Assembly (NCBI GenBank): GCA_902615435.1
Contig: CACMOZ010000001.1
Location: 62,001-126,000 of the forward strand
DNA length: 64,000 bases
From: an uncultured Pelagibacteraceae bacterium
GTDB lineage: Bacteria; Pseudomonadota; Alphaproteobacteria; Pelagibacterales; Pelagibacteraceae
Reading direction: 5' to 3'
Shown here: piece by piece, positions 33,975-43,465 of the stretch
How positions within the stretch are numbered: the first letter of the stretch is position 1
Layout: the number at the start of each line of letters is the position of its first letter
Position numbers and translations under genes: made by a program
The notes under the pieces: model-generated
Database searches by the model: none
What the model was told of the DNA's origin: nothing
What the model saw: only the letters and a program-made list of their open reading frames with translations

Positions 33975-34784
33975 ATGATTAATGAAAAGAAATACAAAGT
34001 ACTTCTTTTGATAGGAAATAAATTATGGAATTGGAATACTGTTGTTGATTTCAAAAAATCAAACTTAAATATAGCTGGGGTTTGTGTTTACGACAATTCT
34101 TTTTTAGGTTTACCGATAAATGTAATTTGGAAAAATTTAAAAAAAAAAGGGATATTTGTTGTTATTGATCAAATTCTTGGACGAATATTTTATAAAATGA
34201 TAAATTTTCTTTCTGATAAAGAAAGGCTAGAGAAAATTTTCAACATAAAAGAATGTAAGAATATAAAAAAAAATATTAAAGAACCTTTATATTTTACTAA
34301 ATCATATAATGATCAAAAAACACTTAATTGGATAGAAGAACTAAATCCTGATATAATTATTGTACATTCTGACGGATGGGTTGGAAAATCCATAAGAAAT
34401 ATTTCGTCATTAAAGCTAATTATCGGAGGACATCCGGGGATAACACCAAACTATAGAGGAGCACATTCTCCTTTTTGGGCAATTTATCATCAAGATCAAA
34501 GTAAAATTGGTTACAGTATATTTCATATTGATGATGGAGTTGATACCGGAGACCTTATTTATCAAAAACAAATTTACATACATGAAAACGAGTCCTACAT
34601 GTCAATTTCTTGGAGAGCTATGAAAGAAATTTCAAAGAAACAGGTTGAAATAATTAAAATGTACGAAAAAGAAAATAAAATTCTTAAAAAAAAACATAAT
34701 AAAATTACAAAAGAAAGTGAGTATCCAATACCTGGTTTGACGCATTATGTTCGTTATTTAAATATTCAGAAGAAAGTAAAATAA
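33975..34784 (+). CDS. Formyltransferase-family protein (sugar N-formyltransferase-like)
   Basis: IGGHPGITPNYRGAHSPFWAIY...IFHIDDGVDTGDLIYQ. Confidence 0.85.
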   Translation: MINEKKYKVLLLIGNKLWNWNTVVDFKKSNLNIAGVCVYDNSFLGLPINVIWKNLKKKGIFVVIDQILGRIFYKMINFLSDKERLEKIFNIKECKNIKKNIKEPLYFTKSYNDQKTLNWIEELNPDIIIVHSDGWVGKSIRNISSLKLIIGGHPGITPNYRGAHSPFWAIYHQDQSKIGYSIFHIDDGVDTGDLIYQKQIYIHENESYMSISWRAMKEISKKQVEIIKMYEKENKILKKKHNKITKESEYPIPGLTHYVRYLNIQKKVK

Positions 34785-34806
34785 TTTTATCATTGCAAAA
34801 TTAAAA

Positions 34807-34829
34807 GGGGCGTTCTGTTGCCAGGTGCC
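34807..34829. repeat. tmRNA 3'-end-derived repeat, copy 1 (23 bp)
   Basis: ggggcgttctgttgccaggtgcc; identical to start of copies 2 and 3. Confidence 0.92.
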
Positions 34830-35215
34830 TATAATTTTAGTTAATATATTAAATGTATGAATTGTTTGCAAATCTTACATTAATTGCGCATTTAATCTTT
34901 ATCTTATTTGTTATTTTTGGTGGCCTGCTCTTCTTCATTTTTTCAAAAGTATTCTATATTCATCTTCCTGCATTATCATGGGGAATTTATATAGAACTAA
35001 CTAGTTCTGTTTGCCCATTAACCTATTTAGAAAATTGGTTTTTGAATAAAGCTGAGTTGGCAACTTATTCTAATGGTTTTATTAACAACTATCTTTACCC
35101 AATAATTTATCCCGAGGGCCTAACTAATAACATTCAGATATATCTTGGCATAACATTGATAATTGTTAATATTTTTATATACGGATATATTTTAAAAAAT
35201 TTTAAAAGATTTTAA
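34830..35215. mobile_element. Putative mini-island B (between tmRNA-end repeat copies 1 and 2)
   Basis: Bounded by direct repeats of the ssrA 3' end; contains one ORF (DUF2784-like). Confidence 0.55.
34853..35215 (+). CDS. DUF2784-like small membrane protein
   Basis: NLTLIAHLIFILFVIFGGLLFF...LTSSVCPLTYLENWFLNKAELATYSNGFINNYLYPIIYP. Confidence 0.8.
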   Translation: MYELFANLTLIAHLIFILFVIFGGLLFFIFSKVFYIHLPALSWGIYIELTSSVCPLTYLENWFLNKAELATYSNGFINNYLYPIIYPEGLTNNIQIYLGITLIIVNIFIYGYILKNFKRF

Positions 35216-35244
35216 GGGGCGTTCTGTTGCCAGGTGCCCCGAAC
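35216..35244. repeat. tmRNA 3'-end-derived repeat, copy 2 (29 bp)
   Basis: ggggcgttctgttgccaggtgccccgaac, identical to 35868..35896. Confidence 0.95.
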
Positions 35245-35299
35245 TTTGTTTGATTATAGGCAATTATTTTTTCAAAGTCACATAAATTTTACGTATCAG

Positions 35300-35317
35300 G
35301 ACGAGTAGAGGACGAGT
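35300..35317 (+). repeat. Paired short repeat gacgagtagaggacgagt (arm-type-like, left)
   Basis: gacgagt twice at 11-bp period; 17/18 match to 35792..35809. Confidence 0.85.
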
Positions 35318-35362
35318 GAAAATCGACTCGCCCATCTAATTTATTTTTGATAGCATCGGCTA

Positions 35363-35785
35363 ATGATTTTTGGATTGTTTAAAGATTATTCTGATACTGA
35401 CATAATAGATGCAGTTCAATTTCTTGACGAAATTGATAGCACTATGCACAAGTATGTAAGTGATAGTGAGATGTCTGGTATGCTAGCAGATACATCAATT
35501 GCAAACGAATACACAATCAAAAATTTAAGAATGGTAGGTATCTATTATTATGGATTGTCTAGAATGTTTAAGGGAAAGCCAAATCAATTAAATAATTTTT
35601 TATTAGACGTATTTAAATATAAATACAAAGAGTACGACACAAGTATTGCAAAACAAGCGTATGTAGGATTTAGTAAAAATGTTAACTTTAAGAATAAATA
35701 TTTTTTAGAGGGATATAAGGAAGCAAAAAATTTTAAGGGAGATACTTTAAAATTAGTAGATAAACATTTTAAAAATTTTAAGTAA
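35363..35785 (+). CDS. Hypothetical protein, 140 aa (island cargo)
   Basis: ORF track; lies entirely between the repeats. Confidence 0.65.
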   Translation: MIFGLFKDYSDTDIIDAVQFLDEIDSTMHKYVSDSEMSGMLADTSIANEYTIKNLRMVGIYYYGLSRMFKGKPNQLNNFLLDVFKYKYKEYDTSIAKQAYVGFSKNVNFKNKYFLEGYKEAKNFKGDTLKLVDKHFKNFK

Positions 35786-35791
35786 TTTCAA

Positions 35792-35809
35792 GACGAGTAT
35801 AGGACGAGT
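35792..35809 (+). repeat. Paired short repeat gacgagtataggacgagt (arm-type-like, right)
   Basis: gacgagt twice at 11-bp period; one mismatch to left copy. Confidence 0.85.
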
Positions 35810-35867
35810 CACTAGGTTGTATTTTTTAAATAACGTTGATACTGCAAACTAATTTAACAAATGAGTA

Positions 35868-35896
35868 GGGGCGTTCTGTTGCCAGGTGCCCCGAAC
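35868..35896. repeat. tmRNA coding-piece 3' end, native copy 3 of the repeat
   Basis: ggggcgttctgttgccaggtgccccgaac inside ssrA. Confidence 0.9.
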
Positions 35897-36130
35897 CCCG
35901 TTACTTAATTAACAAAGTTAATTAAGCTGCAAGTGCATAACTTTCGTTAGCATTTGTAAATTGGCCCGTTACGTCGGAACCATCTCGTACGAAAGAATAG
36001 CCTTTAGACATCCGTCGATCCTAATTCACCCCCTTTTGATTTAATTGGTGGAGGTGGTGGGTACTGCCCCCACGTCCGTAATGTTTATTACGAAATTCGT
36101 TTATCGTCATAGTTGGTAAAACCAACAATT
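35868..36130 (-). ncRNA. ssrA: tmRNA, circularly permuted two-piece alphaproteobacterial type; ends approximate
   Basis: Minus strand: acceptor piece ...GGACGTGGGGGCAGTACCCACCACCTCCACCA (3' end 36046), 12-nt spacer, coding piece from 36033 GGGGGTGAATTAGGATCGACGG...; tag GCTAACGAAAGTTATGCACTTGCAGCTTAA = ANESYALAA*. Confidence 0.95.
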
Positions 36131-36132
36131 CT

Positions 36133-36138
36133 ATTATA
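36133..36138 (-). promoter_or_regulatory. -10 box of tmRNA promoter
   Basis: TATAAT on minus strand just upstream of the acceptor piece. Confidence 0.6.
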
Positions 36139-36161
36139 AAGTAGATTTGGCATTTTACTAC

Positions 36162-36878
36162 ATGAAAAAAAATAATAGATTTCATATTTTAATTCCAGTT
36201 TTCAATGAAAATGAAACTATCGTAGAGACTGTAAGAAATATTCTTCAAAATGTGGATTATAATTTTGAAATACTAATTTGTTATGATTTTGATGAAGATA
36301 AGACATTAAATATTTTAAAAGAAAATTTTAAAAACAATCCTAAAATCAAGTATATCAAAAATAAATCTCGAGGATTTAATTTAGCTCTTATTACTGGAAT
36401 TGAAATCTCAGATGCCGATGCAATATTAATCTATATGGCCGATGACCATAACAATTCTAAGCTTATTAATAGGATTTTTGAAAAGTATAATGAAGGTTAC
36501 CACGTAGTTTGTCCAAGCAGATTTGTACAAAGTGGAAATATGAAAGGAGTTCCTTTTCTAAAAGGCGTACTAACAAAACTTGCATCATTTATAATATTTA
36601 ATTTTTCAACTTTTCCGATTAAGGATGCAACTAATTCTTTTAGGTTGTTTTCAAGAGAACTCCTCAGTCAATTAACATTAGAGTCTAATAAAGGTTTTAC
36701 ATTAAGTTTTGAAATTACTGCAAAAGCACATAGGCTTAATTTTAAGATGATCGAAATACCAACAGTTTGGATAGAGAGAACTAGAGGAGAGAGTAGATTT
36801 AAATTATTAACTTTTATTCCTCTATATCTAAGATGGTTATTTTATATTTTTCAAACGACTTTAACTAAGAAGAATTAA
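36162..36878 (+). CDS. Family 2 glycosyltransferase
   Basis: FHILIPVFNENETIVETVRNIL; DADAILIYMADDH; start at 36162 (MKKNNRF) preferred over 36147. Confidence 0.85.
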   Translation: MKKNNRFHILIPVFNENETIVETVRNILQNVDYNFEILICYDFDEDKTLNILKENFKNNPKIKYIKNKSRGFNLALITGIEISDADAILIYMADDHNNSKLINRIFEKYNEGYHVVCPSRFVQSGNMKGVPFLKGVLTKLASFIIFNFSTFPIKDATNSFRLFSRELLSQLTLESNKGFTLSFEITAKAHRLNFKMIEIPTVWIERTRGESRFKLLTFIPLYLRWLFYIFQTTLTKKN

Positions 36879-37885
36879 TGAAAAAAAGAATTCCAATCGC
36901 CATAATTGGCAAAAACTTTGGCTATAAAGTATTAGCAAAATCTTTAAATAAAACTAAGAGATTTGATTTAAAAGCTTTATCTTTCAAATCAAATAAATTT
37001 AAAAACAATTCAATTAAAAATATATTTTTTTCATCTAATTGGAAAGACATTATTAAAGATAAAGAAATTAAAGCAGTTGTAATAGCATCGCCTCCGACAA
37101 TGCATGAAAAAATTATAAATTTTGCAATAAAGCATAAAAAGCACATTTTTTGTGAAAAACCTTGTAGCTTAAATTTAAAAAAAATAGATAAAATTATTAA
37201 AAAAATTAAAGACAAAAAATGTTTTATCTCACATATGGTTAATTACGAAATGATGGAGTTAAAGGCATTTAAATATTTTAGTTCACTTATCAGAAAGAAA
37301 AAATTGAAAATAAATTCTATTGGTGTTGAATGGAACGTATTCAATAGAACAAAAGTGTATAGTTGGAAAAATTATCACAAGAATGGGGGGGGGCTAATGT
37401 TTAATTACTACTGCCATTGTTTATTCTACATTGAAAAATTGTTTGGTAAAATAAATTCTATTAAACGTATTACCAATTTTAACTTGAATAAAATAAATAA
37501 TACTCTTGAAGTAATGCTCAAATTGAAAAATGATATTTTTTGTTCAATAAAAATATCATCTACTAAATTATTAAAGCAAAATGATCTGTTTCATAAATTA
37601 ATTATATATACTAATCAGGGAAATTATCTTATTAAATGCAAGACCTTAAATATTTCTGACCAATTCGTTATTGAAAAAGTTATTGTTTCAAAAAATAAGT
37701 TTATAAAAAAAAAGATTTTTAAAGAAAAAAAGAGTTCAAATGATTTTAGGATTCTACCCTCATACTTTAATTTTATAAAATTTGCTGACTCAATTGAAAG
37801 AAAAAAAATAATCACTCCTAATTTTTTAGACGCAAAAAACATTCATTTTCTGATTAAAAAAACAATTCAATCTAAAAAAAAATAA
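36878..37885 (+). CDS. Gfo/Idh/MocA family oxidoreductase
   Basis: AVVIASPPTMHEKIINFAIKHKKHIFCEKPCSLNLK; NGGGLMFNYYCHCL. Confidence 0.85.
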   Translation: MKKRIPIAIIGKNFGYKVLAKSLNKTKRFDLKALSFKSNKFKNNSIKNIFFSSNWKDIIKDKEIKAVVIASPPTMHEKIINFAIKHKKHIFCEKPCSLNLKKIDKIIKKIKDKKCFISHMVNYEMMELKAFKYFSSLIRKKKLKINSIGVEWNVFNRTKVYSWKNYHKNGGGLMFNYYCHCLFYIEKLFGKINSIKRITNFNLNKINNTLEVMLKLKNDIFCSIKISSTKLLKQNDLFHKLIIYTNQGNYLIKCKTLNISDQFVIEKVIVSKNKFIKKKIFKEKKSSNDFRILPSYFNFIKFADSIERKKIITPNFLDAKNIHFLIKKTIQSKKK

Positions 37886-37934
37886 AAAAAGAAGTTCTAT
37901 TAATTTAGTAAAAAAAAAGATATTAATTGCATAA

Positions 37935-38993
37935 ATGCCAAAAAAAAAAGCACTTATAATTGGAATAACCGGTCAAGACGGAAGCTATCTCGCAGAAATA
38001 CTTCTTAAAAAAAATTATATAGTTCACGGAATGGTCAGGCGATCATCAATGCCTAATACCCAAAGAATTGATCATATAATTTCAACTTCAAGAGATAACG
38101 AAAAATTGAACAAAAAAGTTATACGTGAATATGGAGATCTAAGTAGCTCTGCTCAAATTCAAAATTTAATAAAAAGAGTTAAACCGGATGAAATTTATAA
38201 CCTCGGCGCCCAAAGTCATGTAAGAGTTAGTTTTGAAATACCAGAATATACATATGATATTGTTGGAATAGGGCCTTTAAGAGTTTTAGAAGCCATTAAA
38301 AATATTAAACCAAATATCAAATATATTCAGGCATCTTCCTCAGAAATGTTTGGAAACAGCAAAAAAAATTTACAAGATGAGGATACAAAGTTTAAACCCG
38401 AGTCTCCATATGCATCAGCAAAAACGCTAGGATATTGGACTACAAAAAATTATCGAGATAATTTTAAAATTTTTGCTTCCAACGCAATTATGTTTAATCA
38501 TGAGTCACCGAGAAGAGGAGTTAATTTTGTTACAAAAAAAATAGTAAGAGGTTTATGTGAAATTAAAAGTAAAAAAAGAAAAATTTTATATTTAGGAAAT
38601 CTTAATGCTAAGAGGGATTGGGGATATGCAAAAGAATATTGTGAAATTCTTTGGAAAATTCTTCAATTAAGAAAACCTAATGATTTTGTTATAGCTACAG
38701 GAAAAAATTATAGTGTTAGAGATTTTGTCGAAGCCACAGGTAAAGAACTTAATATGAATATAATATGGAAAGGAAGCGGTCTAAAAGAGGTGGGCTACGA
38801 TACTAGATCAAAAAAAGTAATTATAAAAGTAGATCCATATTTTTTTAGACCTAATGATGTTCAAAGCTTATTAGGAAATTCATCAAAATTATTCAAAATA
38901 ATGAAACAAAAACCTAAAACTTCCTTTAATCAATTAGTAAAAATAATGGTCAAAAATGAGATTAAATTAATCAAAACAAATAGACTTTACTAA
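37935..38993 (+). CDS. GDP-mannose 4,6-dehydratase-like NDP-sugar dehydratase
   Basis: ALIIGITGQDGSYLAEILLKKNYIVHGMVRRSS; NLGAQSHVRVSFE; FNHESPRRG. Confidence 0.9.
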   Translation: MPKKKALIIGITGQDGSYLAEILLKKNYIVHGMVRRSSMPNTQRIDHIISTSRDNEKLNKKVIREYGDLSSSAQIQNLIKRVKPDEIYNLGAQSHVRVSFEIPEYTYDIVGIGPLRVLEAIKNIKPNIKYIQASSSEMFGNSKKNLQDEDTKFKPESPYASAKTLGYWTTKNYRDNFKIFASNAIMFNHESPRRGVNFVTKKIVRGLCEIKSKKRKILYLGNLNAKRDWGYAKEYCEILWKILQLRKPNDFVIATGKNYSVRDFVEATGKELNMNIIWKGSGLKEVGYDTRSKKVIIKVDPYFFRPNDVQSLLGNSSKLFKIMKQKPKTSFNQLVKIMVKNEIKLIKTNRLY

Positions 38994-38996
38994 AAT

Positions 38997-39422
38997 ATGA
39001 AACAAGCAATACAAATAATTACAGATAAAAATGGAAAAAGGTTAGCAGAGGTAATCTTGTCAGATCAAAAAGTTGAAAAAACTACTTTTTTTTCTAATCC
39101 AGACTCTGCATTTCAATTCGGTTTTGTAGCTCATAAAAAGGGCTATGAGGAAGATGCGCATTACCATAAAAAAATTGAAAAAAAAATTTCTGACGTAAGT
39201 CAGGTATTATTTGTTCAAAAAGGAATAGTTGCAGTAGATTTTTATAATGATGATAAAACTAAATTAACTGAAGTTCACTTAAAAAAAGGTGATGCCATTA
39301 ATATTATTACAGGAATTCATAGAATTCGAGTTTTAGATGATTGTCAATGTTTAACAGTCAAACAAGGACCATATATATCAGATGATATGGATAAAGTTAA
39401 CGTAAGTTTTATCAACAAATAA
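38997..39422 (+). CDS. Cupin-like hypothetical protein
   Basis: EDAHYHKKIEKKISDVSQVLFVQKGIVAVDFY...KKGDAINIITGIHRIRV. Confidence 0.6.
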   Translation: MKQAIQIITDKNGKRLAEVILSDQKVEKTTFFSNPDSAFQFGFVAHKKGYEEDAHYHKKIEKKISDVSQVLFVQKGIVAVDFYNDDKTKLTEVHLKKGDAINIITGIHRIRVLDDCQCLTVKQGPYISDDMDKVNVSFINK

Positions 39423-39472
39423 ATATTTAAAATAATAACAATTTTTATAAATAAAATATATATATTGTTTTC

Positions 39473-40420
39473 ATGAAACTTACCCCTGAGCAAGTAAAAG
39501 AAATAAAGTCTCAACAAGATCAATCAAATAAGACAAAACGCGTAACATCTCCGGAACTGGAAAAAATTTTATATGAAGCATTACCTGTTTTAGATCATGG
39601 ATTTGTAAGAGTGATTGATTATATGGGGGATGATAGTTCAATAGTACAGTCTGCGAGAGTATCTTATGGAAAAGGAACTAAAAAAGTTTCAACTGATGAA
39701 GGATTGATAAAATATTTGATGAGACATTGGCACTCAACGCCATTTGAAATGTGTGAGATTAAATACCATGTAAAACTTCCTATCTTTATTGCGCGTCAAT
39801 GGATTAGACATAGAACGGCAAATGTAAATGAATATTCTGCAAGATATTCAATATTAGATAAAGAATTTTATATTCCATCCAAGGACCAGTTATCTGCTCA
39901 ATCAACATCTAACAGACAAGGAAGGGGTGACTTGATTACCGGAGAACAGGCTGATGAAGTTCTAAAAATTTTAAAAGACGACGCTACTAGAACTTACGAT
40001 AATTATGAAAAAATGCTAAATGAGAGATTTGATGGAAGCACTATCGATGAAAGCAAAGCAGGCCTAGCAAGAGAACTTGCCAGAATGAACCTCACTTTAA
40101 ATTCTTACACTCAGTGGTACTGGAAAACAGATTTATTAAATTTATTAAATTTTTTATTTTTAAGAGCAGACAGTCATGCTCAATATGAAATTAGAGTATA
40201 TGCGGAAGTAATGTTAGATACAGTAAAAAAATGGGTTCCGATTACCCATGCTGCATTCTTAGATTACAGAGTAGGAGCAGTACATGTTTCTGCTAAAGGT
40301 AAAAAAGTTATTCGACAAATGGCGAAAGGTGAAAAAGTAAGTCATGAAAGTTCAGGTCTTTCTAAAAGGGAGTGGAATGAATTAATGACGTCTTTTGATT
40401 TTAAAGAAAAGATTGTTTAA
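39473..40420 (+). CDS. thyX: FAD-dependent thymidylate synthase ThyX
   Basis: [19 protein letters not shown] signature. Confidence 0.95.
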   Translation: MKLTPEQVKEIKSQQDQSNKTKRVTSPELEKILYEALPVLDHGFVRVIDYMGDDSSIVQSARVSYGKGTKKVSTDEGLIKYLMRHWHSTPFEMCEIKYHVKLPIFIARQWIRHRTANVNEYSARYSILDKEFYIPSKDQLSAQSTSNRQGRGDLITGEQADEVLKILKDDATRTYDNYEKMLNERFDGSTIDESKAGLARELARMNLTLNSYTQWYWKTDLLNLLNFLFLRADSHAQYEIRVYAEVMLDTVKKWVPITHAAFLDYRVGAVHVSAKGKKVIRQMAKGEKVSHESSGLSKREWNELMTSFDFKEKIV

Positions 40421-41195
40421 TTTTTTCAGCTATATTTTTAAATATTTTTGAAACCTCATGATCTGGGTCAAAATGAGTTAAAGGCTCGCCTTTATCAGCT
40501 GAAGCTCTCAAGTCTTGATGAATTGGTAGGTGGCCTAAAAATTCTTTATTAAATTCTTTGGACGTTTTCTCCACTCCGCTTTCACCAAAAATTTTATACT
40601 CTTTGCCGTCATCTCCCTTAAAGTAACTCATGTTATCAATTAGTCCTAAAATTTCCACTCCAGTTTTATTAAACATTTGAATTCCTCTTTTTACATCTAA
40701 TAACGCTAAATCCTGTGGAGTTGATACAATCACTGCTCCATCAACTTTCACTTGTTGAGCAAAAGTCAATTGTGTATCACCGGTGCCCGGGGGCATATCA
40801 ACTATAATCATATCTCTATCTTTCCATAAAACATTTTGAGTCATTGTCTTTATAGCGCTTATTACCATTGGGCCTCTCCAAATCATTGGAGTTTGTTCAT
40901 CAACTAAAAATCCCATGGACATACATTGTGCACCATATTTTTCCAAAGGTATCATAGCCTTACCATCTTCACTTTTTGGTTTTTCATTTAAATTAATTAA
41001 TTTTGGAAGAGATGGTCCATAAACATCAGCATCAAGAATTCCTATTTTTAATCCAAGATTTTGAAGAGCAAAAGCGAGATTAATAGCTACAGTGGATTTA
41101 CCTACTCCACCTTTAGCGCTTGAAACCAAGATAACAGACTTAGTTCCATTGATCGGAGTTTTAACAAATTGTTTTGGTGGCGGTTTTTGGCTCAT
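40401..41195 (-). CDS. mrp: Mrp/NBP35 family Fe-S carrier ATPase
   Basis: [33 protein letters not shown]. Confidence 0.92.
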   Translation of the reverse strand: MSQKPPPKQFVKTPINGTKSVILVSSAKGGVGKSTVAINLAFALQNLGLKIGILDADVYGPSLPKLINLNEKPKSEDGKAMIPLEKYGAQCMSMGFLVDEQTPMIWRGPMVISAIKTMTQNVLWKDRDMIIVDMPPGTGDTQLTFAQQVKVDGAVIVSTPQDLALLDVKRGIQMFNKTGVEILGLIDNMSYFKGDDGKEYKIFGESGVEKTSKEFNKEFLGHLPIHQDLRASADKGEPLTHFDPDHEVSKIFKNIAEKIKQSFL

Positions 41196-41278
41196 CTTTT
41201 TACTTTATTAAACAATTTAGACATAATAACGCTCTTACTTAACTTGTTTTTGCAGGAAAAGTCACTATATAAAGTTAC

Positions 41279-42391
41279 ATGAGTTTTAAAGACAAAATTT
41301 TTAAAAACCAATCTCCTTGGGGATCACCTCCTCCTGGTGGTGGGGGAATGCCTGGTGGTAATGGATCAGGTTCAAGACAAGATCCACCAAATCTTGACGA
41401 TATAATTAAAAATTTTCAAAAAACGATTAATAAATTTTCTGGCGGAAAATCAGGTGGTTCACGTCCAATAATTATGGGTTTATTAATTTTAGCTTTGCTT
41501 TACGTTGCTAGCGGTCTTTACAGAGTTTTACCAGATGAACAAGGAGTAGTACTTAGATTTGGAAAATATGTTAACACTACTCAACCGGGATTGCATTATC
41601 ACTTTCCAACACCTTTCGAAAGAGTATTAACTCCTAAGGTTACAAAAGTTAATAGAGTTGATGTAGGTTTTAGACCTGCAAGCGACACCGGAAGATCTTC
41701 TGGAGTTGGAAATGTTCCCGAAGAAAGTTTAATGTTAACTGGTGACGAGAATATAGTTGATATTAACTACTCAGTTTTTTGGGTAATTAAAGATGCTCAA
41801 AAATTTTTATTTAATATTCAAAGCCCAATAGAAACAGTAAAAGCAGCTTCAGAAACAGCGATGAGAGAAGTTATAGCAAAAAACAGAATTCAAAATATTT
41901 TAACAGAGGGTAGATCGAAAATTGAAATAGAAGTTCAGGAAATCACGCAGATAATTTTAGATGAGTACGGTTCAGGTATACAAGTCACTCAAGTTCAAAC
42001 TCAACAAGCTGATCCACCTGAACAAGTTATTGATGCTTTTAGAGATGTTCAGGCCGCGAGAGCAGATAGAGAAAGATCAAAGAACGAAGCAGAAGCTTAT
42101 GCTAACGATGTGATCCCAAGAGCCCGAGGTGAAGCAGAACAAGTTTTACAACAAGCTGAAGCTTATAAAAAAGAAGTTGTTGCTAAAGCAGAGGGTGAAG
42201 CAAGTCGATTTTTAGCGATTTATAATGAATATAAAAACGCAAAACAAGTTACACAAGAAAGAATGTATTTGGAAACAATGGAAAAAGTTTTAGCAGATAT
42301 TGACAAAGTAATAATAGATAAAGAGTCAGGTTCAGGCGTAGTTCCTTATTTACCCTTACCAGAGCTAAAAAAATCAGGGAGCAATAATTAA
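41279..42391 (+). CDS. hflK: FtsH protease regulator HflK
   Basis: Gly-rich N-terminus, SPFH domain, followed by hflC. Confidence 0.93.
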   Translation: MSFKDKIFKNQSPWGSPPPGGGGMPGGNGSGSRQDPPNLDDIIKNFQKTINKFSGGKSGGSRPIIMGLLILALLYVASGLYRVLPDEQGVVLRFGKYVNTTQPGLHYHFPTPFERVLTPKVTKVNRVDVGFRPASDTGRSSGVGNVPEESLMLTGDENIVDINYSVFWVIKDAQKFLFNIQSPIETVKAASETAMREVIAKNRIQNILTEGRSKIEIEVQEITQIILDEYGSGIQVTQVQTQQADPPEQVIDAFRDVQAARADRERSKNEAEAYANDVIPRARGEAEQVLQQAEAYKKEVVAKAEGEASRFLAIYNEYKNAKQVTQERMYLETMEKVLADIDKVIIDKESGSGVVPYLPLPELKKSGSNN

Positions 42392-43266
42392 TGAGAGGCG
42401 TTAAAATTATAATTCCTGCAATAGTTTTAATAGCAGTAGTAGTGTTTCAATCTTTATTTATAGTTCAAGAGATTAGCCAAGCTATTGTTCTTCAATTTGG
42501 TGATCCTAAAAAAATTGTAACTAAAGCTGGATTAAACTTTAAATTACCATTTATTCAAAACGTAGTTTATCTAGATAAAAGAATTTTAAACTTAGATAAC
42601 GAACCCGAAGAGGTTATTGCAGCAGATCAAAAGCGATTGATCGTTGATGCTTTCGCAAGATTTAAGATTGTTGATCCATTAAAATTCTATATTTCAGTTG
42701 GAAATGAAAGAGTTGCAAGATCAAGACTGTCTACAATTATAAACTCTAGAATAAGAGGTGTATTGGGTACACAAGAATTAGCGACCTTATTATCTACTGA
42801 TAGAGCTAGACAAATGCAAATCATTCAATCCCAAGTAAATCAAGAGGCAGAGAATTTTGGAATTCAAATTGTTGATGTAAGAATTAAAAGAGCTGATTTA
42901 CCTCCAGCGAACAGTGAGGCTATTTACAAACGAATGCAAACTGAAAGAGAGAGAGAAGCTAAAGAATTTAGAGCACAAGGAGCTGAGATAGCACAAAAAA
43001 TTAGATCGACAGCAGATAAAGACGTAACCGTAATTCTAGCTCAAGCTAATAAGAAGTCAGAAATTATGAAAGGAGAAGGCGACGGTGAAAGAAATAAAAT
43101 TTTTGCTAATGCCTTTGGAAGAGATCCTCAGTTTTTTGCTTTCTACAGAGCTATGCAGGCTTATGAAAAAGCGCTAATCGGTGGAGAAACTTCACTTGTA
43201 TTATCCCCTGACAGCGAATTCTTTAAATTTTTTGGTAAATCTATAAAGCCAAATATTAAAAGATAA
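42391..43266 (+). CDS. hflC: FtsH protease regulator HflC
   Basis: SPFH domain; IKRADLPPANSEAIYKRMQTERERE. Confidence 0.93.
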   Translation: MRGVKIIIPAIVLIAVVVFQSLFIVQEISQAIVLQFGDPKKIVTKAGLNFKLPFIQNVVYLDKRILNLDNEPEEVIAADQKRLIVDAFARFKIVDPLKFYISVGNERVARSRLSTIINSRIRGVLGTQELATLLSTDRARQMQIIQSQVNQEAENFGIQIVDVRIKRADLPPANSEAIYKRMQTEREREAKEFRAQGAEIAQKIRSTADKDVTVILAQANKKSEIMKGEGDGERNKIFANAFGRDPQFFAFYRAMQAYEKALIGGETSLVLSPDSEFFKFFGKSIKPNIKR

Positions 43267-43278
43267 ATTAATCACTTT

Positions 43279-43464
43279 GTGAAAGAGCTTATTACTGCAA
43301 TCGGATTGCTTTTCTTTATAGAAGGTCTTTTCCTTGCCATTTTCCCGTCAAGAATAAAAAATATGTTAGAGATGATCAAAAATACACCAGAAAATAAACT
43401 GAGATCATTTGGGTTGTTTTTTTTGATTATCGGTTTTTTAATAATTTGGTATATAAAAAGTTAA
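43279..43464 (+). CDS. DUF2065 small membrane protein
   Basis: 61 aa, two TM, GLFLAIFPSRIKNML; conserved position after hflC. Confidence 0.75.
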   Translation: MKELITAIGLLFFIEGLFLAIFPSRIKNMLEMIKNTPENKLRSFGLFFLIIGFLIIWYIKS

Positions 43465-43465
43465 C

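Larger units (their letters stand above)
35245..35867. mobile_element. Putative mini-island A (between tmRNA-end repeat copies 2 and 3)
   Basis: Bounded by 29-bp direct repeats; one hypothetical ORF; near-identical 18-bp paired repeats about 55-58 bp inside each end. Confidence 0.7.

Noticed and set aside
34807-35244. tmRNA-end repeats as ordinary Rho-independent terminators
   Set aside because: ggggc/gcccc in copies 2 and 3 can form a hairpin, but copy 1 lacks the distal arm and the loop sequence is identical in all copies and part of ssrA, favouring duplication. Not fully excluded.
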